The notes below the pieces were generated by a model, which was not told the origin of the DNA, ran no database searches, and saw nothing but the letters and a program-made list of their open reading frames with translations. 58,951 bases of DNA. Source: Pandoraea sp. ASV26. Lineage in GTDB: Bacteria > Pseudomonadota > Gammaproteobacteria > Burkholderiales > Burkholderiaceae. Location of the stretch: assembly GCF_016428915.1 (NCBI RefSeq), contig NZ_JAELTP010000024.1, forward strand, positions 1 through 58,951, written 5' to 3'. Shown here piece by piece: positions 1 to 8,697 of this stretch. The position numbers and the translations under genes are program-made. Numbering within the stretch: the first letter of the stretch is position 1; every line of letters begins with the position of its first letter.

Positions 1-1682
1 ATGTTGGCGTGCACGCGCTCGTTGACGAAGCGGCTTTGCGGATCGTCGACCGCCTCTTTCGGCCACGTGCTCAGCATGTAGTAATTCAGTGCCGGACGGC
101 ATGTCGCGCAGCCGTTGGGCGTGCGCCATCCGAGGACGTTGAAGGCGGCGCGGTGCGTTGTCAGGTGATGCTCGCGCACCGCGCGGCGCACATCGGCATG
201 CGACAGGTCGGTGCAGCCGCACACGGCCTTCTCCTTTGGCGTGGCGTCGTAGGTCGAGCCCAGCGTGCTCATCAGGATCTGTTCGCACAAGCCAGCGCAC
301 GAGCCGCAGGAACTGGCCGCCTTGGTGTGCTTCTTCACTTCGTCCAGCGTGAACAGGCCCTTCTCGGTAATCGCGCGCACGATGGTGCCTTTGCACACGC
401 CGTTGCATCCGCAGACTTCGTCGGTATCGGCCATGCTTGAGGCGCGGTTCTGCCCCTGCGTGCCGGCGTCACCCACACTCGACTCGCCGAACATGATGCG
501 CTCGCGCAGTTCGCCCAGCGCGCGCCCTTCGCGCAGCAGCTTGAAGTACCACGCGCCATCGGTGGTGTCGCCATACAGACACGCGCCCACGAGCTTGTCG
601 TCGCGGATCACCAGTTTCTTGTAGACGCCGCTCGCCGGATCGGAGAGCACGATTTCCTCGGTGCCCTCCCCTCCAAGAAAGTCGCCCGCCGAGAACAGGT
701 CGATGCCCGTGACCTTGAGCTTCGTCGACAGCACCGAGCCACGATAACTGCCGATGCCCATGAGCGCGAGGTGGTTCGCGCAGACCTTCGCCTGTTCGAA
801 CAGCGGCGCCACGAGACCGTAGGCCACGCCGCGATGGCTCACGCACTCGCCCACGGCGTAGATGCGCGGATCGTAGGTTTGCAGCGTGTCTGACACGACA
901 ATGCCGCGCGAGCAGTACAGCCCGGCGGCTTCGGCAAGCGTCGTGTTCGGCCGGATGCCCGCGGCCATCACAACGAGATCGGCCGCCACTTCGTCGCCGT
1001 TGCTGAACCGCACAGCGCGCACGCTGCCATGGCCGTCATCGAGAATCGCCGATGTCTGATGCGACAGCCGGAACGCAAGACCGCGCGCTTCGAGCGACTT
1101 TTGCAGGAGCTTGCCCGCCGTGCTGTCGAGCTGACGCTCCAGCAGCGTATCGGCCAGATGCACGACGGTGACGTCCATGCCGCGCAGCTTGAGTCCGTTG
1201 GCTGCCTCCAGACCGAGCAGGCCGCCACCGATCACGACCGCGTGACGTTTCACGCGCGCCGTCTCGATCATGATCTCGGTGTCGCGAATGTCGCGATAGC
1301 TGATAACACCGTTGAGGTCCTTGCCCGGCACCGGCAGGATGAACGGGCTGGAGCCGGTCGCGATGAGCAGCCGGTCGTACGGCGCTTCGGTGCCGTCGGC
1401 GCAGCGCACCACACGGCGCGTGCGGTCGATCTGCGTGACTTCCTTGCCCAGATGCAACGTGATGCCGTGCTGTGCATACCAGTCGAGCGGATTGAGCACG
1501 ATGTCGGCAAACGCCTGCTCACCCGCGAGCACCGGCGAGAGCAGGATGCGGTTGTAGTTCGGGTGCGGCTCGGCGCCGAACACGGTGATGTCGTACTGAT
1601 GCGGCGCGATCTCCAGCAACTCTTCGAGCGTGCGGATGCCCGCCATGCCATTGCCGATGACGACCAGACGAGGTTTGCGCAT
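1..1682 (-). CDS. nirB: Nitrite reductase [NAD(P)H] large subunit, N-terminal part (cut by window edge)
   Basis: This is the N-terminal 560 residues of the large subunit of assimilatory NADH nitrite reductase, which reduces nitrite to ammonium in the cytoplasm. The sequence opens with an FAD/NAD-binding fold (VVIGNGMAGIRTLEEL, then a second dinucleotide site VVIGGGLLGLEAANGL), followed by two BFD-like [2Fe-2S] segments: CGCNGVC...SCGSCAGLC around residues 420-470 and CGC...NGCATC around 485-530. The C-terminal siroheme/[4Fe-4S] half lies beyond the left edge. The ATG at 1682 has AGGAGA 8 nt upstream. Two BFD segments in one FAD/NAD protein are typical of NirB. The upstream control region (NtrC-type site, sigma-54 promoter, ANTAR-type leader) argues for nitrogen assimilation rather than respiration. 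Confidence 0.93.
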   Translation of the reverse strand, partial: MRKPRLVVIGNGMAGIRTLEELLEIAPHQYDITVFGAEPHPNYNRILLSPVLAGEQAFADIVLNPLDWYAQHGITLHLGKEVTQIDRTRRVVRCADGTEAPYDRLLIATGSSPFILPVPGKDLNGVISYRDIRDTEIMIETARVKRHAVVIGGGLLGLEAANGLKLRGMDVTVVHLADTLLERQLDSTAGKLLQKSLEARGLAFRLSHQTSAILDDGHGSVRAVRFSNGDEVAADLVVMAAGIRPNTTLAEAAGLYCSRGIVVSDTLQTYDPRIYAVGECVSHRGVAYGLVAPLFEQAKVCANHLALMGIGSYRGSVLSTKLKVTGIDLFSAGDFLGGEGTEEIVLSDPASGVYKKLVIRDDKLVGACLYGDTTDGAWYFKLLREGRALGELRERIMFGESSVGDAGTQGQNRASSMADTDEVCGCNGVCKGTIVRAITEKGLFTLDEVKKHTKAASSCGSCAGLCEQILMSTLGSTYDATPKEKAVCGCTDLSHADVRRAVREHHLTTHRAAFNVLGWRTPNGCATCRPALNYYMLSTWPKEAVDDPQSRFVNERVHAN

Positions 1683-1717
1683 GCTGTCTTCTCCTGTTGC
1701 AACGCGTGCAGCGCCCG

Positions 1718-1765
1718 AAAAACAAAACGGCGTCCATCCGTGCCGCAGCACGGAGGGACGCCGTT
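1718..1765 (-). terminator. Intrinsic terminator/attenuator in the nirB leader
   Basis: On the minus strand an 18-bp stem with one mismatch (arms 1726-1743 and 1748-1765, loop of 4) is followed directly by TTTTGTTTTT, ending 36 nt before the nirB start codon. A terminator between promoter and gene, in the same direction as the gene, is an attenuator. Its 5' arm overlaps the P2 hairpin at 1756-1769, so the two structures exclude each other, as in ANTAR-controlled leaders. Confidence 0.85.
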
Positions 1766-1841
1766 GTCCTGTGGGTACGTCGCAGGCTATCCCGCCCGAC
1801 GTCGCACCTGAATTCGTTGCCGGCGACGCCTTTGCCGCTGG
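1756..1841 (-). promoter_or_regulatory. Two-hairpin ANTAR-type (NasR/NasT-like) antitermination leader element
   Basis: Two hairpins on the minus strand have hexanucleotide loops with A at position 1 and G at position 4, the signature of RNA targets of ANTAR proteins. P1 (1841 to 1820) has stem GCGGC/GTCGC (one G-U) and loop AAAGGC; the outer CC/GG pairs extend it past one mismatch. P2 (1769 to 1756) has stem GGAC/GTCC and loop AACGGC and overlaps the 5' arm of the terminator. The linker is about 50 nt, longer than in many known examples. The inferred regulator (NasT/NasR type) is not in this window. Confidence 0.7.
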
Positions 1842-1854
1842 CCCTTACGCTAAC

Positions 1855-1869
1855 GCAACAAGCATGCCA
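1855..1869 (-). promoter_or_regulatory. Sigma-54 promoter of nirB
   Basis: The minus strand reads TGGCATGCTTGTTGC, which matches the -24/-12 consensus TGGCAC-N5-TTGC with exact spacing. The predicted start is near 1844, so the transcript would begin just upstream of the P1 hairpin. This matches known nitrate-assimilation leaders, where a sigma-54 promoter is placed right before the ANTAR hairpins. Confidence 0.8.
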
Positions 1870-1960
1870 GCCGCGTCGCAATCATCGGCAAAGCGTTGTC
1901 AGGTAAGGGGGTACATGAGAAATGTCTATGGGCAACGTCCGAAAGTCTGGCGAGACTTGC

Positions 1961-1977
1961 TGCACCGCAGCAGTGCA
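1961..1977. promoter_or_regulatory. NtrC-type enhancer site upstream of nirB
   Basis: TGCACCGCAGCAGTGCA is a 17-bp dyad that fits the enterobacterial NtrC site pattern (TGCACC-N5-xGTGCA). It lies about 125 bp upstream of the predicted nirB start, the usual distance for an NtrC enhancer. The remaining part of the 349-bp gap 1683-2031 holds no gene that I can support. Confidence 0.65.
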
Positions 1978-2031
1978 AGGCCGTGCAACATCCGGCTTGC
2001 ACGCACCACGATGATGCGCAACGCGAGCGTC

Positions 2032-3531
2032 TTAGCGTGCCGCCGACGGCGTATGCCCGCTCACGTGCGCGCCCGCATCGGCCGGCAGGCGGATGCCATC
2101 GAGCAGTGCCAGCAGTGCGATGCCCGCCATGACGACGAACGTCCACCGGAAGCTGGTCGCGCCGAACGGCGTGGCGCCCGCCACTTCGGTCATCTTGAGC
2201 ACGAGCGCGCCGAGCGCAATGCCCAGACCGGACGTCATCTGCTGGAGTGCGGAGAACAAGGTCGCGGCACCGCCCATGTCGTGCGGTGGCACGTCGGCGA
2301 AGCCCATCGTGGCGAGCGTGGTGAACTGCACCGAACGGCAGATGCCGGCGAAGAGCAGCACGAGCGCGATGAGCCATAGCGGGGTCGTCGCCGTGAGTAA
2401 CGCGCACAGCGCGAAGCCGACGGCCACGAGTACGCCATTGCCCAGCAGCACGCCACGGAAACCGAAGCGACGCATGATCGGCGTGGTCGCCGGTTTGATG
2501 CCGAGATTGCCCGCGAACAGGGCCAGCATCAGCAGGCCCGACGTCACGGCGCTCATGCCGAACGCCAGTTGGAACATCAGCGGCAGGAGAAACGGTGCGC
2601 TACCGATGGCGATGCGAAAAAGCGAGCCGCCCCAGACCGTCACGGCGAACGTCTGAACGCGCAGCGCAGCGAGGTTGATGAGCGGATGCGGTGTGCGCAG
2701 GAAATGGCGGATCGACCACGCCATCGCCACCAGCCCGAGCGCGAGGCACCCGATCACCAGCGGCCAGTCAGCCGGCGTGCGGCTGGCAAGTTCCACGCCG
2801 AACATCAGCGCACTGGCGCCGACGCCACTCGCGATGAAGCCCGGCAGATCGAACGGCTTGCGTTGTCCCGGCGACGGTTTCACCAGCCACAGCGCCGCCG
2901 CGAAGGCCGCGACACCCAGCGGCACGTTGATGAGGAAGATCCAGTGCCAGCTCCACGTCGATGAGATGAAGCCGCCCAGCGCCGGGCCGAGCACCGGCGC
3001 GGCAAGGCCCGGCCAGGTGATCGTGGCGATCGCGCGCACCAGCGCGGGTTTGGGCGTGTTGCGCAGCACGATGAGCCGGCCGACCGGCACCATCATCGCC
3101 CCGGCGAGCCCCTGCAACACGCGACACAGCGTGAACATGTCCAGGCTCGTGCTCATCGCACATAGCACCGACGCAAGCGTGAAGAGCGCAATGGCCGTCG
3201 GAAACACGCGACGCGGCCCGAGCCGGTCGGCAAGCCAGCCGCTCGCCGGAATGAACGCCGCGAGCGCGACCAGATACGCCGATAACCCAATGGAGAGCTG
3301 CGACGGGGCGACGCCGAAGTCGCGCGCCATGGCGGGCAGCGACGTGGTGATGATCGTCGCGTCGAGGTTCTCCATGAAAAACGTGGACGCGACGAGCAGC
3401 GGCAATGCCGTCTCCGATGCCGTGCGCGGCGTCAGCGGCGGACGCGAGGAAGCCCCGGACGGCCCGGAAGGAGGCGGGGATGGCGGGCGCGACTGGGCGG
3501 GTTCGGACACGACGGCTCTCGGGGGCAACAA
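2032..3531 (-). CDS. MFS drug efflux transporter, DHA2 (EmrB/QacA) family
   Basis: A 499-residue inner-membrane protein of the 14-helix DHA2 proton antiporter family. The first helix carries the typical MENLDATIITTSLPAMARDFG stretch, followed by the motif-A region GWLADRLGPRRVF and the motif-C-like GPALGGFI. About 45 Pro/Ser-rich residues precede helix 1, so translation may begin at a GTG a few codons inside the frame. Family members export lipophilic drugs or organic acids; the substrate cannot be told. It stands alone: nirB lies 349 bp downstream with its own promoter, and the acyl-CoA dehydrogenase gene lies 115 bp upstream on the same strand. Confidence 0.88.
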   Translation of the reverse strand: MLPPRAVVSEPAQSRPPSPPPSGPSGASSRPPLTPRTASETALPLLVASTFFMENLDATIITTSLPAMARDFGVAPSQLSIGLSAYLVALAAFIPASGWLADRLGPRRVFPTAIALFTLASVLCAMSTSLDMFTLCRVLQGLAGAMMVPVGRLIVLRNTPKPALVRAIATITWPGLAAPVLGPALGGFISSTWSWHWIFLINVPLGVAAFAAALWLVKPSPGQRKPFDLPGFIASGVGASALMFGVELASRTPADWPLVIGCLALGLVAMAWSIRHFLRTPHPLINLAALRVQTFAVTVWGGSLFRIAIGSAPFLLPLMFQLAFGMSAVTSGLLMLALFAGNLGIKPATTPIMRRFGFRGVLLGNGVLVAVGFALCALLTATTPLWLIALVLLFAGICRSVQFTTLATMGFADVPPHDMGGAATLFSALQQMTSGLGIALGALVLKMTEVAGATPFGATSFRWTFVVMAGIALLALLDGIRLPADAGAHVSGHTPSAAR

Positions 3532-3646
3532 ACGCCAGCGAGTGTATTACAACCGCCGCGCAGCCGCTGCCCGCTGCGCACTGCCCCGATGCCCGATGCC
3601 CCGATACCGAGCGCCTTATCCGTGGCAGGCCATCGGCGGCAGGACG

Positions 3647-4816
3647 TCAATCGTCTTGCAGGAGCGCACGGCCGATGATCAATTGCTGAATCTGCGTGGT
3701 GCCCTCGTACAGACGCAGCAGACGCACGTCACGATAGAAACGCTCGACCTTGTATTCGTTGATGTACCCCGCCCCGCCATGCACCTGCACACCGCGATCG
3801 GCCACGCGGCCGACCATCTCCGTGCAGAACAGCTTGGCGCACGACGCCCGCATGCTGACATCGGCATCGCGCTTACCTGCGGGCCTGGCGTCGTAGCGCT
3901 CGGCACAATCCTGCACCATCGACCATCCGGCATAGAGTTCGGCCTGACTGTCCGCGAGCATCGCCTGCACAAGCTGGAAGTCACCGATGCGCTGCCCGAA
4001 CTGCTTGCGCTCGCGCGCATAGGCCACCGACTCGTCGAGAATTCGCTGTGCCATGCCGCAAGAGAGCGCCGCCACATGCAGACGTCCGCGATCGAGCACC
4101 TTCATGGCCGTCTTGAAACCCTTGCCCGGTTCACCGCCGATGATGTTCGCTGCCGGCACACGTGCGCCTTGCAGTACGACGTCGCAGGTTTTCGTGCCGC
4201 GCTGTCCCATTTTCTTGTCGGGCTTGCCGAGCGAGAGTCCCGGCGTGTCGGCCGGCACGATGAAGGCCGAAATGCCGCCCGCCCCTTCGCCGCCCGTGCG
4301 CGCCATCAGCGTGAAGGCCCCGGCGCGCGGCGCGTTGGTGATGAAACGCTTCACGCCATCGAGCACGTAGGTATCGCCGTCGAGCACGGCGCGCGTCTTG
4401 AGGGCGGCCGGGTCCGACCCCGCGTCCGGCTCCGTGAGCGCGAACGACATGATGAGATCGCCGCTCGCCACGCGCGGCAGAAGTTCGCGCTTTTGCGCCT
4501 CGGTGCCGTCCATCAGAATGCCCTGCGAGCCAATCCCCACATTGGTGCCGAACACCGAGCGAAACGCCAGCGACGTCTGTCCGAACTCGTAGGCCACGCG
4601 CACCTCTTGCGCCATCGACAAGCCGATTCCGCCGTACTCCTCGGGGATCGACAGGCCGAACAAGCCCATCGCCTTCATCTCGTCGACGATCCCGGCGGGC
4701 ACTTCGTCGTGCGCTTCCACGTCGTTCTCCGCAGGCACCAGCCGCTCGCGGATGAAACGTTGCACCGCCGCGAGCAACAGCTCGAACGATTCGCTATCCA
4801 GTCCCTTCGATGTCAT
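3647..4816 (-). CDS. Acyl-CoA dehydrogenase
   Basis: A 389-residue FAD enzyme that introduces the alpha-beta double bond into an acyl-CoA and passes electrons to ETF. The sequence has the three family segments: N-terminal helices, the beta-domain signature SFALTEPDAGSDPAALKTRA, and the C-terminal QVHGGAGYINEYKVERFYRD followed by RLYEGTTQIQQL, whose Glu is the usual catalytic base of short/medium-chain members. Length is normal for the family. The ATG at 4816 has GGAGG 5 nt upstream. No beta-oxidation partner is adjacent, so chain length and branching of the substrate are unknown. Confidence 0.93.
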   Translation of the reverse strand: MTSKGLDSESFELLLAAVQRFIRERLVPAENDVEAHDEVPAGIVDEMKAMGLFGLSIPEEYGGIGLSMAQEVRVAYEFGQTSLAFRSVFGTNVGIGSQGILMDGTEAQKRELLPRVASGDLIMSFALTEPDAGSDPAALKTRAVLDGDTYVLDGVKRFITNAPRAGAFTLMARTGGEGAGGISAFIVPADTPGLSLGKPDKKMGQRGTKTCDVVLQGARVPAANIIGGEPGKGFKTAMKVLDRGRLHVAALSCGMAQRILDESVAYARERKQFGQRIGDFQLVQAMLADSQAELYAGWSMVQDCAERYDARPAGKRDADVSMRASCAKLFCTEMVGRVADRGVQVHGGAGYINEYKVERFYRDVRLLRLYEGTTQIQQLIIGRALLQDD

Positions 4817-4956
4817 TGATCCTCCTTATCCGAATACTTGCCAATACTTGCCAATACGCGCTGCTACGCCAGCCATGGCGTGCAGCATCTGAATTTCATC
4901 ATCTTACCCGCGGCAGAGCGCCGGCCGAGCGTGCCATGGGCATGAACAGCTGGCGA

Positions 4957-5016
4957 TTGCGTCGTCTGACGCAACGCCATATTAACTAGCATCCTAATTA
5001 TTAGTTAACATATAAT
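4957..5016 (+). promoter_or_regulatory. marR promoter with two dyads; near-leaderless start
   Basis: A consensus -10 (TATAAT, 5011-5016) lies only 8 bp before the marR ATG at 5025, so the mRNA would begin at or next to the start codon. No good -35 is seen. Two inverted repeats precede it: TTGCGTC-N4-GACGCAA at 4957-4974 and TTAACTA-N13-TAGTTAA at 4982-5008. The second touches the -10 and is a good candidate for the MarR operator. Confidence 0.55.
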
Positions 5017-5024
5017 CTATCCCC

Positions 5025-5498
5025 ATGACCTCCCTCGAATCGCTCCGCTTCGCCTTTACCAGCCATTTGCTGCTGGCAGGCAAGCAGTGGCGTCAAATCT
5101 CGCAGGGCGCGATCGTCGAATACGGAATTTCCGCGGCGAGCGCCGGCCCGTTGTTGTTCATCCGCCGTCTTGGCCAGGGTGTGCGTCAGGTCGAGCTGGC
5201 CGAATACGTCGGGCTCGAAGGCGCGTCTCTGGTGCGGCTGCTCGATCAGTTGTGCGCGGCAGGACTTGTGCTGCGCGAAGTCGACGCCAGCGACCGGCGT
5301 GCCAACGCGCTGCGGCTCACGCAGGCCGGCGACGCGCTCGCCGAAAAACTCGAACTCGAACTCAGCCAGTTGCGCGCGAAGGTTTTCGCGAACATCCCGC
5401 GCGAGGATTTCGAGGCGGTGCTGCGCGTTTTCGAAGCCATCTCCCGTGTCGCGAGCCCCGATGTGGGCATCCTCGCGATGGAGCCCCCGAAGAAGTAA
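5025..5498 (+). CDS. MarR-family regulator of the efflux operon
   Basis: A 157-residue dimeric winged-helix repressor of the MarR family. Residues about 50-100 form the DNA-binding part (VRQVELAEYVGLEGASLVRLLDQLCAAGLVLREVDASDRRANALRLTQ split into recognition helix and wing; the DxRRA wing motif is clear). The stop codon lies 3 bp before the FUSC permease gene, so it is the first gene of a five-gene efflux operon and probably its regulator. MarR proteins of this context usually respond to phenolic or aromatic acids; that is inference. The start lies next to a -10 box, suggesting near-leaderless translation. Confidence 0.9.
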   Translation: MTSLESLRFAFTSHLLLAGKQWRQISQGAIVEYGISAASAGPLLFIRRLGQGVRQVELAEYVGLEGASLVRLLDQLCAAGLVLREVDASDRRANALRLTQAGDALAEKLELELSQLRAKVFANIPREDFEAVLRVFEAISRVASPDVGILAMEPPKK

Positions 5499-5501
5499 AC
5501 C

Positions 5502-7511
5502 GTGTTCAACTGGCCCTCCTCACGCGACTGGATTTTCTCGATCAAGGCGTTCGTCGCCTCGATGCTGGCGCTCTACATCGCCTTGGCGCTCGGCTTGCCG
5601 CGTCCGTACTGGGCGATGGCCACGGTCTACATCGTGTCGCATCCGCTGACCGGCGCCACGCGCTCCAAGGCGCTGTACCGCGTGCTGGGCACGCTGCTCG
5701 GTGCGGCGGCGTCCATTGCCTTCGTGCCGGCGCTCGTCGACAACCCGGAACTGCTCATGGCCGCCGTCGGGCTGTGGACCGGCACGCTGCTCTACATCTC
5801 GCTGCTGCATCGTTCGCCGCGCAGCTATGTGTTCCTGCTGGCGTCGTACACGCTGCCGCTGATTGCCCTGCCGGCCGTGAATACGCCCAACGGCATCTTC
5901 GATATCGCCGTGGCGCGCTCGGAGGAGATCATTCTCGGCATCGTCTGCGCGAGCGTGGTCGGCGCGGTGATCCTGCCCACGAGCGTGGCCAAGGTGCTGC
6001 ACGACCGCTCGGCGCGCTGGCTCACCGACGCCGCACGCTGGACGACCGACATGCTCTCGGCCGACCCCGATGGCCACGCCACGCGCCACATGAGCCGTCA
6101 CCACATGGCGGCCGACATTCTGGCGCTGGACCAATTGATCAGCCAGCTTTCGTACGACGCCGACACGTCGGAGCGCGTGCGCGACGCACAGGAGTTGCGT
6201 GGTCGCATGACGATGATGATGCCGGTGCTCTCGACGGTGGCGTCGCTCGTGCACGCGTTGCGCCAGCACCCGAAGGGGGCGCCTGAAGCGCTCGAAGCGA
6301 AGATGGCGGAAGTGGTCGCGTGGCTGCGTCGCGGCGCGCCGTCGCCCGCGCCGGCCCATCTGCTCAATCCGCCGCAATCGGCCGGCGAGGCCTCGGACTG
6401 GTATGGCGCGCTGGTATCAGCCACGGAAGACCGTCTGCGCTCACTGGTGCAACTCTGGCAGGACTGCGTGTCGCTGCAACGCCGCTTCGCTCAGCGCGAC
6501 GACCAGAACAGCCTGCGCGAATGGAAGCCCGCCTTCCTGCACTGGGAACTGGGCGGTGCGCGTCACTACGACCACGGCCTGCTGCTGTTCTCGACCGTTT
6601 CGGCCGCGCTGTGCACCTTCCTCATGGGCATGGCGTGGATCTACACCGGCTGGAACGATGGCGCCGCTGGCGTCTCGCTCGGTGCGGTGGCCTGCTGCTT
6701 CTTCGCGGCGATGGACGAGCCTGCGCCGTTCATCCGCTCGTTCTTCTGGGCGACGGCCGTGTGCGTGGTGTTCGCCGCCGTCTACGTGTTCTTCATCCTG
6801 ACAAATGCGCACGACTTCGGTCTGCTCGTGGCGATGTTTGCCGTGCCCTACCTGCTGCTCGGCACGTTCATTCCGCAGCCGCGCTTCACGATGGTAGCGA
6901 TGCTCGTGGCGGTCAACACGGCGAGCTTCGTCGGCATTCAAGGCGGTTACAGCGCCGACTTTCAGGCGTTTTTCAACAGCAATCTCGCCGGTCTGGCCGG
7001 CGTGCTGTTCGCCTTGCTCTGGACGTTGCAGACACGTCCGTTCGGCACACGCGTGGCCATGCGCCGGCTGATTCACTCGAGCTGGCGCGACATTGCGAAG
7101 AACGCGCTCGGGCGCTCGGTGGCCGAACATAACCGCCTGCGCGCGCGACTGCTCGACCGGCTCGGCCAACTGGTGCCGCGTCTGGCCGCGAGCGAGAGCG
7201 AAACATCGAGCGACGGCTTTACCGAAGTGCGCGTCGAACTCTGCGCACTGGCGTTGCAGCGCGAGCTGCCGCAGCTGAATCCATCGCAGCGCAGTGCCGT
7301 CGAGGCCGTGCTCACCGACGTGGCGCGCTTTTATCAAGCGCGACTCGATGACCAGGTGAGCGAGCCCGACACCTCGCTGCACGACAAACTGCTGGGCGCG
7401 GTGCGCTCGTTGGTGGCCCATAGCGATCAGGCGTCGCGCAGTGCGCGCGCATCGCTCATGGACATCCACGTTGCGCTGTTCCCGGCCAAGCTATCCGGGA
7501 GTGTCCAATGA
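5502..7511 (+). CDS. FUSC-family aromatic acid/fusaric acid efflux permease (AaeB-like)
   Basis: A 669-residue inner-membrane protein of the FUSC/AaeB family, which exports hydroxylated aromatic acids or fusaric acid. Two hydrophobic bundles of several helices are visible (residues about 10-165 and 355-505), separated and followed by soluble regions, as in AaeB (about 655 residues). The start is GTG at 5502, 3 bp after marR. The stop overlaps the next start by 4 bp (ATGA). The neighbours (DUF1656, HlyD adaptor, NodT-type outer-membrane factor) complete an envelope-spanning pump. Confidence 0.9.
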   Translation: MFNWPSSRDWIFSIKAFVASMLALYIALALGLPRPYWAMATVYIVSHPLTGATRSKALYRVLGTLLGAAASIAFVPALVDNPELLMAAVGLWTGTLLYISLLHRSPRSYVFLLASYTLPLIALPAVNTPNGIFDIAVARSEEIILGIVCASVVGAVILPTSVAKVLHDRSARWLTDAARWTTDMLSADPDGHATRHMSRHHMAADILALDQLISQLSYDADTSERVRDAQELRGRMTMMMPVLSTVASLVHALRQHPKGAPEALEAKMAEVVAWLRRGAPSPAPAHLLNPPQSAGEASDWYGALVSATEDRLRSLVQLWQDCVSLQRRFAQRDDQNSLREWKPAFLHWELGGARHYDHGLLLFSTVSAALCTFLMGMAWIYTGWNDGAAGVSLGAVACCFFAAMDEPAPFIRSFFWATAVCVVFAAVYVFFILTNAHDFGLLVAMFAVPYLLLGTFIPQPRFTMVAMLVAVNTASFVGIQGGYSADFQAFFNSNLAGLAGVLFALLWTLQTRPFGTRVAMRRLIHSSWRDIAKNALGRSVAEHNRLRARLLDRLGQLVPRLAASESETSSDGFTEVRVELCALALQRELPQLNPSQRSAVEAVLTDVARFYQARLDDQVSEPDTSLHDKLLGAVRSLVAHSDQASRSARASLMDIHVALFPAKLSGSVQ

Positions 7512-7717
7512 GCGGTGAGATCGACATCTACGGCGTATTCGTGCCGACGCTGCTGGCCCTGATGGTCGTGGCTTTCGTGCTGACCGGCGCGCTGCGCTTC
7601 GTGCTCGCGCGCATCGGCTTCTACAAGCTCGTCTGGCACCGTTCGTTATTCAACCTTGCTGTGTACATCATCGCGCTGGGCGGCATCGTCGCCATTGCGC
7701 GCGCCTGCCAACCATGA
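7508..7717 (+). CDS. DUF1656 small membrane protein (AaeX-like)
   Basis: A 69-residue protein with two hydrophobic helices (residues about 8-30 and 45-65) and the typical N-terminal EIDIYGVFVP of the DUF1656/AaeX family. It overlaps both the permease stop and the adaptor start by 4 bp, so the three genes are translationally coupled. The family is always found with AaeA/AaeB-type pumps; its exact role in the complex is not established. Confidence 0.88.
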   Translation: MSGEIDIYGVFVPTLLALMVVAFVLTGALRFVLARIGFYKLVWHRSLFNLAVYIIALGGIVAIARACQP

Positions 7718-8697
7718 AACTGAAACTTCGCTCTCTCGGCCCCGTCGTACTGACGCTCGCGGTATCTTGCGTCGCGGTCTTCGTGCTGCTGCACCTCTGG
7801 GACTACTACACCGTCGCCCCCTGGACGCGCGACGGCCGCATCCGCGCCGACATCGTGCAGATTGCGCCCGACGTGTCCGGCCTCATCACCGACGTCGAGG
7901 TCAAGGACAACCAGCAGGTGCACCGTGGCGATCTGCTGTTCGTGATCGATCGCGACCGCTACACGCTCGCATTGCAGCAGGCCGAAGCCACCGTTGCCGC
8001 CCAGCGCGCCACGCTCGCGCAGGCACGCCGCGAGAACGCGCGTAACCATCAACTGACGGAAGTCGTCGCCAAGGAAGTGGTCGAAGCCGGTCAGGCCAGG
8101 GTCGAAGCCGGGGAAGCCGCCCTGGCGCAGGCCGAAGCCGCCGCCCGACTCGCAAAGCTCAACCTCGAGCGCACGCGCGTTCTCGCCCCCGCCGACGGCT
8201 ACCTGAACGACCGTCTGCCGCGCGTGGGCGACTATGTCAGCACCGGCCGCCCGGTCCTCTCGATGGTCGACGCCAACTCGCTGCACGTGGAAGGCTACTT
8301 CGAAGAGACCAAGATGCGCGGCATCCACATCGGCGACAAAGTCGAGGTGCGTCTCATGGGCGAGCAGCATGTGCTGCGCGGTCACGTGCAGAGCATCGTT
8401 GCCGGGATCGAAGACCGTGACCGCACGAGCGGCGCGTCGATGCTGCCCAACATCAACCCGACCTTCAACTGGGTGCGTCTCGCGCAGCGTATTCCGGTGC
8501 GCATTGCGCTCGACGATGTGCCCAAGGACATGCGTCTGGTCGCCGGACGCACCGCGACCGTGACCGTCGTGGAAGGTCAGCAGGAGAAGTCCGGCCCGTC
8601 GGGTCAACCGAAACAGGCGGCGCAAACGAATCGTGCGGCAGCTACCACGCTGGCCGCCGCACGCGAGACCGGCGCGCAACCGGGAGGCCAGCAGTGA
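7714..8697 (+). CDS. HlyD-family periplasmic adaptor (AaeA-like)
   Basis: A 327-residue membrane-fusion protein. One N-terminal membrane anchor (residues about 10-30) is followed by the first lipoyl half (RIRADIVQIAPDVSGLI), an alpha-helical hairpin rich in Ala/Gln/Glu (about 90-150), the second lipoyl half (LAPADGYLNDRL) and a beta-barrel domain. AaeA of E. coli is similar in length (about 310). It should link the FUSC permease to the outer-membrane factor encoded next, whose GTG start overlaps this stop. Confidence 0.92.
   Translation: MKLKLRSLGPVVLTLAVSCVAVFVLLHLWDYYTVAPWTRDGRIRADIVQIAPDVSGLITDVEVKDNQQVHRGDLLFVIDRDRYTLALQQAEATVAAQRATLAQARRENARNHQLTEVVAKEVVEAGQARVEAGEAALAQAEAAARLAKLNLERTRVLAPADGYLNDRLPRVGDYVSTGRPVLSMVDANSLHVEGYFEETKMRGIHIGDKVEVRLMGEQHVLRGHVQSIVAGIEDRDRTSGASMLPNINPTFNWVRLAQRIPVRIALDDVPKDMRLVAGRTATVTVVEGQQEKSGPSGQPKQAAQTNRAAATTLAAARETGAQPGGQQ

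Noticed and set aside
2675-4819. 714-codon plus-strand frame opposite the DHA2 transporter and acyl-CoA dehydrogenase
   Set aside because: It is antisense to two well-supported genes and has Arg/His-rich composition typical of GC-rich shadow frames.
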